Under the pieces are notes generated by a model, which was not told where the DNA came from, made no database searches, and saw only the letters and a list, made by a program, of their open reading frames with translations. From contig CAXGIQ010000085.1 of assembly GCA_964009845.1 (NCBI GenBank), positions 1 through 6,063 of the forward strand: 6,063 nucleotides of DNA, in the 5' to 3' direction. How positions within the stretch are numbered: the stretch's first letter is position 1; the number at the start of each line of letters is the position of its first letter. Below are positions 1 through 3,615 of the stretch, one piece after another. A program made the position numbers and the translations under genes. Source of the stretch: UBA7312 sp002715345. Its GTDB lineage: Bacteria > Bacteroidota > Bacteroidia > Flavobacteriales > UBA7312.

Positions 1-166
1 ACGTATAGACACTAAAGTTTGTTGCGATATAAAGAGTGCTATCTAATTCTGCTATGCCAATTGCTTTTTTATACGGAAGATGTTCTTTCCAATAACTAAT
101 ACCAGTTTCTTGCGCTATTGCTAGAATGAAGTTAAAACAAAAAAAAGCTGATAAAAAGAGTTTCAT
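1..166 (-). CDS. porZ: PorZ-like type IX secretion protein, N-terminal fragment
   Basis: This open frame starts at the ATG at 166-164 and runs off the left edge, giving 55 codons. Seen: Lys2, then a hydrophobic stretch to about residue 18 ending Ala-Ile-Ala before Gln19, a typical signal peptide with no lipobox cysteine. The mature start carries WKEHLPY (26-32), then AIGIAELDSTLYIAT (35-49). This W-x-x-HLPY ... A-x-A-E ... hYxAT pattern is what I recall for the first blade of the N-terminal beta-propeller of PorZ. PorZ is a surface component of the type IX secretion system that works with the PorU sortase in attaching cargo to anionic LPS. The identification rests on this short segment only. 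The protein could instead be another secreted beta-propeller, such as a two-component-regulator-propeller protein. It is separated from the upstream operon by 225 bp, so it probably has its own promoter. Confidence 0.68.
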   Translation of the reverse strand, partial: MKLFLSAFFCFNFILAIAQETGISYWKEHLPYKKAIGIAELDSTLYIATNFSVYT

Positions 167-391
167 AAAAACAAGAGTGTTTTACCACAACAAATTTAAC
201 ACATTCTTATTACGAAGGGAATACCCTTTCTTGTAGATTAACATTTTTTTTATCAATCTTTTTATTTATAAAAATGCAAATACTTAAAAATCAGACAGAT
301 ATAAAATGGCGCACAGAGATGTAATTAATCAGCAAAACAATAAAAATTAATAGGGTTGTGCTATAGGGGGGTGAAATCGTCTTAAAAACGA
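167..391. other. Intergenic region between methyltransferase and porZ-like gene
   Basis: This 225-bp AT-rich stretch has no credible coding frame. It is the only sizeable non-coding gap in the window, so it should hold the end of the upstream operon and the promoter of the porZ-like gene. Besides the candidate -7 box and the stem-loop at its right edge, it has a small inverted repeat, AAGGG (215-219) and CCCTT (224-228) with a 4-nt spacer. That repeat lies just upstream of the -7 box, where an operator could sit, but five-base arms are weak evidence. A run of six G (366-371) lies next to the methyltransferase end. I see no tRNA, riboswitch or clear intrinsic terminator with a U-tract. Confidence 0.5.
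191..198 (-). promoter_or_regulatory. Candidate Bacteroidota -7 element for the porZ-like gene
   Basis: Read on the minus strand, positions 198 to 191 are TAAATTTG, a full match to the Bacteroidota -7 consensus TAnnTTTG. It lies 24 bp upstream of the ATG at 166, a plausible 5' leader length. I could not find a convincing TTTG-type -33 element 19-21 bp further upstream, so the assignment rests on the -7 box and its position alone. In DNA this AT-rich, chance matches are common. Confidence 0.38.
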
Positions 392-393
392 TT
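375..393 (-). terminator. Weak stem-loop overlapping the methyltransferase stop codon
   Basis: On the minus strand the arms AATCGT (393-388) and ACGATT (380-375) pair perfectly as six base pairs around a 7-nt loop, and the 5' arm shares bases with the TAA stop (394-392). Its place at the operon end fits a transcription-ending or 3'-end-stabilising hairpin. However, the stem is short and AT-rich, and it is followed by TTCACCCCCC rather than a U-tract, so it is not a canonical intrinsic terminator. Confidence 0.25.
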
Positions 394-1279
394 ATTTGCC
401 TTTTTTGTGTCTAATAATGAATATTTGGCTAGAAAACTCTTGATTTCCAAAAAGTGCTCGCAAATTAGAGAGTAGTCCAATGATGGTTCCTTTTAGAAGC
501 TTTTTTTGCCCGCTTTTAATTTTTTCGCTGAGCATGGATACATAAAAGGCGTCAAACCACATGGGTTTGATTTTAGTTATTTCTAAATTGTGTTGCCTTA
601 AAAGTGTGCTCATGCTGTTTTTATCGAAATGATACAGGTGTCTAGGCACATCGTAAGCAGCCCAGTTTTCTTGGAAATATTTAGCATCCCACGATTTATG
701 ATTTGGAACCGCTATTAGTAGTTCGCCTTCCTTTTTTAGCCAATTTTTAAAGTTAGCCAAGGTCTCTTGCAGATTTGGGATGTGTTCCAGCACATGCCAC
801 AGCATAATCCTATCTATGCTATTTTCGGCAAGCTCTATTTTTTCACTTGTTTCAGTAAGTTCTAATTTGTGGTTTTTTCGGGCTTGTTTACGAGCTTTTT
901 CTTCAGGCTCTACTCCAATACATCTCCATCCTTTTTCTTGGCAGGCAGCCAACAGCTCTCCTGTTCCAGATCCAAATTCTAACAGCGCCCCCATTTCTTT
1001 TCCTAATAAATTTACTTTTTGTTTCAATGTAATAGATCTTACCAATTTGTATAATTTATTAAATAGACCCTTGCTGGAGTTAGAGTGTGAAATGTATTCT
1101 TCAGATTGGTAATACTTTCCTATCTCTTCGTTTTTAGGAATATTGTTAGTGAATAAAAAGCCGCATTTTTCGCATTTGGTTATAGGAAATGTTTCACGTG
1201 AAACAGTGTCGTCTACACAGTGTAAATGGTTTGTTAATTGCTTTGATTGGCAAATGGGACAGTTCTCAATAGTGTTCAT
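392..1279 (-). CDS. Zinc-ribbon class I SAM-dependent methyltransferase
   Basis: The 295-residue protein appears complete (ATG 1279-1277, TAA 394-392). Seen: an N-terminal four-cysteine zinc ribbon, CPIC (7-10) and CEKC (36-39). A YYQSEEY segment (56-62) follows, then the Rossmann motif I EFGSGTG (101-107) with the acidic strand-2 end GVEPEE (122-127) for SAM binding. HVLEHIPN (162-169) and LLIAVPN (187-193) are the usual motif IV/V region. WAAYDVPRHLYHF (206-218) is a block I associate with this Methyltransf_23-like family. It is predicted cytoplasmic. The substrate is unknown: relatives include sugar, quinone and small-molecule methyltransferases, and the sequence does not choose between them. 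It follows mnmG by 24 bp and is likely co-transcribed. Residues 26-30 (VSRET) are encoded by a perfect parS sequence, and its upstream gap is mostly a second parS-like site, so ParB binding could affect its expression. Confidence 0.9.
   Translation of the reverse strand: MNTIENCPICQSKQLTNHLHCVDDTVSRETFPITKCEKCGFLFTNNIPKNEEIGKYYQSEEYISHSNSSKGLFNKLYKLVRSITLKQKVNLLGKEMGALLEFGSGTGELLAACQEKGWRCIGVEPEEKARKQARKNHKLELTETSEKIELAENSIDRIMLWHVLEHIPNLQETLANFKNWLKKEGELLIAVPNHKSWDAKYFQENWAAYDVPRHLYHFDKNSMSTLLRQHNLEITKIKPMWFDAFYVSMLSEKIKSGQKKLLKGTIIGLLSNLRALFGNQEFSSQIFIIRHKKGK
552..570. repeat. 19-bp inverted repeat inside the methyltransferase gene
   Basis: TCAAACC (552-558) and GGTTTGA (564-570) are perfect 7-bp inverted arms around the 5-nt centre ACATG. 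The repeat lies in the codons for about residues 237-243 (IKPMWFD). The arms do not match parS. It may be coincidental or a protein-binding or hairpin-forming site; nothing around it shows a function. Confidence 0.4.
1190..1205. promoter_or_regulatory. parS: parS centromere-like site (ParB binding), perfect consensus
   Basis: The 16 bases are TGTTTCACGTGAAACA, a perfect palindrome identical to the classic chromosomal parS sequence bound by ParB/Spo0J and fitting the Bacillus subtilis consensus TGTTNCACGTGAAACA. An exact 16-mer is not expected by chance in about 6 kb (of the order of one in a million for equal base use). It lies in the methyltransferase coding region, read as Val26-Ser27-Arg28-Glu29-Thr30. 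ParB loads at parS, spreads as a CTP-dependent clamp and recruits SMC/MukBEF-type complexes and ParA to segregate origins. parS sites cluster near oriC, and gidA/mnmG is a frequent neighbour of par genes in other phyla. No parA or parB is present here, so function in this genome is inferred from the sequence match. Confidence 0.9.
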
Positions 1280-1287
1280 ATTTTGGT

Positions 1288-1303
1288 GGTTTCACATGGA
1301 ACA
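1288..1303. promoter_or_regulatory. Second, degenerate parS-like site
   Basis: On the minus strand the bases read TGTTCCATGTGAAACC. Against the perfect site this is 13 of 16 matches. Against TGTTNCACGTGAAACA it has two mismatches, the central C (T here) and the last base. It begins directly after the mnmG stop codon and ends 8 bp before the methyltransferase ATG, filling most of the 24-bp gap. Its centre is 98 bp from that of the perfect site. Multiple parS sites with some degenerate copies are common, but binding at a site with an altered central base is uncertain. Confidence 0.6.
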
Positions 1304-3166
1304 TTAGCGCCCCATATAAACAAGCAGTACATTTACATCAGAAGGAGAAACGCCGCTTATTCTAGATGCTTGTCCAATAGATTTTGGTTGTATAGCGCTT
1401 AACTTTTCTCTAGACTCAGAAGAGATGGCGCCTAGCTTACTGTAGTTAAAGTTTTCGGGTATTTTGATTCCTTCTAGCTTGTTTAGTTTTTGAGCAGTTT
1501 CTTCCTCTCTTGCAATATATCCGTTGTATTTGATCTGGATTTCAGCTTGCTCAATAACTTCTTGTTCAAATTTATTTAACTTTTCTTGAATGGAGTTTAT
1601 TTTTAAAAAGTCTTCAATCTTAATCTGCGGCCTGCTTAATATTTTAGCCAACTTTGTTTTTTGTTTAATGGTAGAGCTATTATTGGCTTCTAAGGTTTTG
1701 TTGATGTCTTCTGGCGTAATACTTTCATTCTCTAGATAAGTTGTAACGGCTTTAGTTGCTTCGGCCTTCTCCATTACTATTTTCATACGTTCATCGCTTG
1801 CTAACCCCATGGCATGACCTTTTTCTGTTAGTCTTAAATCAGCATTGTCTTGACGCAGTAAAATTCGGTACTCTGCCCTAGAGGTAAACATGCGATATGG
1901 TTCGTCAGTTCCTTTTGTTACTAAGTCGTCAATTAACACCCCAATATACGCTTCCGATCTACCTAGTGTGAATTCTTCGATATCTTTTACTTTTCTATGT
2001 GCATTTATGCCGGCCATCAAGCCTTGACAAGCCGCCTCTTCATAACCTGTAGTTCCGTTGATTTGTCCCGCAAAAAATAGGTTTCCTACTAGCTTTGTTT
2101 CTAGGGTTAACTTTAATTGTGTGGGTGGGAAATAATCGTATTCAATTGCATATCCGGGACGGAAAATTTTTACATTTTCAAAGCCAGGAACTAATTTAAG
2201 CGCTTTATGCTGAACTTCTTCAGGTAAAGAGGTGGAAAATCCATTTACATAGATTTCTACCGTATTCCACCCTTCTGGTTCTACAAAGATTTGATGCCTG
2301 TTTCGTTCAGAAAATCGTTCAATTTTATCTTCTATAGACGGACAGTATCTAGGGCCTAAACCCTGAATTCTGCCGGCAAACATTGGCGATTGTTCAAAGC
2401 CAGTCTTAAGGACATCGTGTACATCGGGATTGGTGTAGGTTATATGGCAGCTTCTTTGATTCTTTAGCTTAGGGGTGTCCATATAAGAGAATTTACCAGG
2501 ATTGGCATCTCCCGCTTGCTCTTCCATTTTGCTGTAATCTAAAGACCTTCCATCAACTCTAGGAGGGGTTCCTGTTTTCATACGCCCACTTTCAAAGCCT
2601 AGCTTTACCAAAGTTTCGGTTAGGCCAGTTGCAGCTCTTTCTGCACTCCTACCCCCTCCAAATCGCTTTTCACCAATATGAATGATTCCATTTAAGAAGG
2701 TTCCGTTGGTTAACACCACTGTTTTGGCTGCAATTTTTAGCCCCATAGAGGTCGTTACACCAATCACTTTCCCGCCTTTTATTATTAAACCATCAACCAT
2801 GTCTTGCCAAAAGTCAACATTAGGTGTTGCTTCTAACATCAGACGCCACTCTTCAGCAAATCGTAAACGATCACTTTGCGCTCTTGGGCTCCACATAGCA
2901 GGGCCTTTTGAGCGGTTAAGCATACGGAACTGAATCATTGTTTTATCGGTAATGATTCCTGAATATCCACCAAGCGCATCAACTTCTCTTACGATTTGCC
3001 CTTTTGCAACACCTCCCATGGCTGGGTTGCATGACATTTGAGCGATGGTTTGCATATTCATGGTAACTAACAGTACGTTAGAGCCAAGATTAGCTGCTGA
3101 AGCGGCTGCTTCACAACCTGCGTGCCCCGCTCCTACCACAATTACATCGTATTCTTTCTCAAACAT
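1304..3166 (-). CDS. mnmG: tRNA uridine-34 5-carboxymethylaminomethyl synthesis enzyme MnmG (GidA)
   Basis: This 620-residue protein is full length for the family (about 620-630). With MnmE it forms the FAD-dependent complex that installs the (carboxymethyl)aminomethyl group at C5 of wobble U34 in certain tRNAs, supporting accurate decoding of purine-ending codons. Seen in order: FAD-binding GAGHAGCEAA (12-21); SCNPAMGGVAKG (45-56) with the conserved Cys46; the GidA signature GPRYCPSIEDKIERF (271-285) with the second conserved Cys275; the second signature around AGQINGTTGYEEAACQG (366-382); DDLVTKGTDEPYRMFTSRAEYR (413-434); and the C-terminal MnmE/tRNA-contacting helical domain ending SRISGVSPSDVNVLLVY. 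The ATG at 3166 places the FAD motif at the usual distance. It follows ybeY by 26 bp and precedes the methyltransferase by 24 bp. No inactivating change is seen. Confidence 0.98.
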   Translation of the reverse strand: MFEKEYDVIVVGAGHAGCEAAASAANLGSNVLLVTMNMQTIAQMSCNPAMGGVAKGQIVREVDALGGYSGIITDKTMIQFRMLNRSKGPAMWSPRAQSDRLRFAEEWRLMLEATPNVDFWQDMVDGLIIKGGKVIGVTTSMGLKIAAKTVVLTNGTFLNGIIHIGEKRFGGGRSAERAATGLTETLVKLGFESGRMKTGTPPRVDGRSLDYSKMEEQAGDANPGKFSYMDTPKLKNQRSCHITYTNPDVHDVLKTGFEQSPMFAGRIQGLGPRYCPSIEDKIERFSERNRHQIFVEPEGWNTVEIYVNGFSTSLPEEVQHKALKLVPGFENVKIFRPGYAIEYDYFPPTQLKLTLETKLVGNLFFAGQINGTTGYEEAACQGLMAGINAHRKVKDIEEFTLGRSEAYIGVLIDDLVTKGTDEPYRMFTSRAEYRILLRQDNADLRLTEKGHAMGLASDERMKIVMEKAEATKAVTTYLENESITPEDINKTLEANNSSTIKQKTKLAKILSRPQIKIEDFLKINSIQEKLNKFEQEVIEQAEIQIKYNGYIAREEETAQKLNKLEGIKIPENFNYSKLGAISSESREKLSAIQPKSIGQASRISGVSPSDVNVLLVYMGR

Positions 3167-3174
3167 TTCTTAAG

Positions 3175-3178
3175 TCCT
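3175..3178 (-). promoter_or_regulatory. Shine-Dalgarno-like AGGA before mnmG
   Basis: The minus strand reads CAAGGACTTAAGAA immediately before the mnmG ATG, putting AGGA eight bases upstream of the start. Bacteroidota genes mostly lack a clear Shine-Dalgarno sequence and I see none before ybeY or the methyltransferase, so this one stands out. A 4-5 base match could be chance, but it supports the chosen start. Confidence 0.35.
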
Positions 3179-3192
3179 TGTATGCTAATAAA

Positions 3193-3615
3193 TTAGGAGC
3201 GCAAAGATAGGTAAAAATCTTCTTTTTCTCGCATGGTATTTACTTCTTCTCTGCTTTTGTCTTGATAACCAGCGAGATGTAAAATGCCATGAATTAATAC
3301 GCGATCTAATTCGTCTTCAAAATTCACTCCATAAGCATTGGCGTTTTCTGTCACACGCTCTACGCTAACAAAGATATCTCCGTTGATGATGTCTCCTTCA
3401 CAATAATCAAAAGTAATGATGTCTGTGTAGGTGTCATGGTCTAAAAACTGGATGTTTTTCTCCAATAGATACTCATCTGTGCAAAAAATAAAGCACAACT
3501 CTCCTGCTCTTTTACTTTCATTGATTATACTGTTGATAATCCATCTAGATCGAGCATCTTTTTTAGAAGGCGTGAAGTCACATTCGCTATGAAATAAAAT
3601 ATTAGCGTCCATCAT
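3193..3615 (-). CDS. ybeY: Endoribonuclease YbeY (rRNA maturation factor)
   Basis: This 140-residue protein is within the normal range (about 140-155). YbeY is a zinc-dependent single-strand endoribonuclease involved in 16S rRNA 3'-end maturation and ribosome quality control. Seen: FIFCTDEYLLEKN (43-54), the DHDTYTDIITFDY strand (59-71), NGDIFVSVERV (78-88), and the metal motif HGILHLAGYQD (109-119). His109 and His113 are the first two zinc ligands. The position of the third histidine in E. coli (HxxxHxxxxxH) is Asp119. As I recall, GYKDK/GYQDK is normal in Bacteroidota YbeY, so this looks like a lineage-specific ligand change and not decay. The start overlaps the upstream DUF4175 gene by 14 bp, suggesting translational coupling. 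A second ATG directly follows (3612), so either Met could be used. mnmG follows 26 bp downstream. Confidence 0.95.
   Translation of the reverse strand: MMDANILFHSECDFTPSKKDARSRWIINSIINESKRAGELCFIFCTDEYLLEKNIQFLDHDTYTDIITFDYCEGDIINGDIFVSVERVTENANAYGVNFEDELDRVLIHGILHLAGYQDKSREEVNTMREKEDFYLSLRS

Noticed and set aside
259..274. AT-only inverted repeat TTTTTA-TTTA-TAAAAA as a terminator
   Set aside because: It has no G-C pairs, lies over 100 bp from the operon end, and is what AT-rich spacer produces by chance.
274..324. 16-residue plus-strand frame in the intergenic region
   Set aside because: It is too short, with no ribosome site, no conservation evidence and no neighbour on that strand.
845..865. 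Further parS-like half sites (TGTTTCA at several places, e.g. here, near 1020 and near 4470)
   Set aside because: Only the left half matches and the second half does not, so they do not qualify as ParB palindromes.
780..1112. 110-codon plus-strand open frame opposite the methyltransferase
   Set aside because: It lies entirely antisense to a well-supported enzyme and shows no family features.
2682..2933. 83-codon plus-strand open frame opposite mnmG
   Set aside because: It is a shadow of the highly conserved mnmG frame with no independent support.
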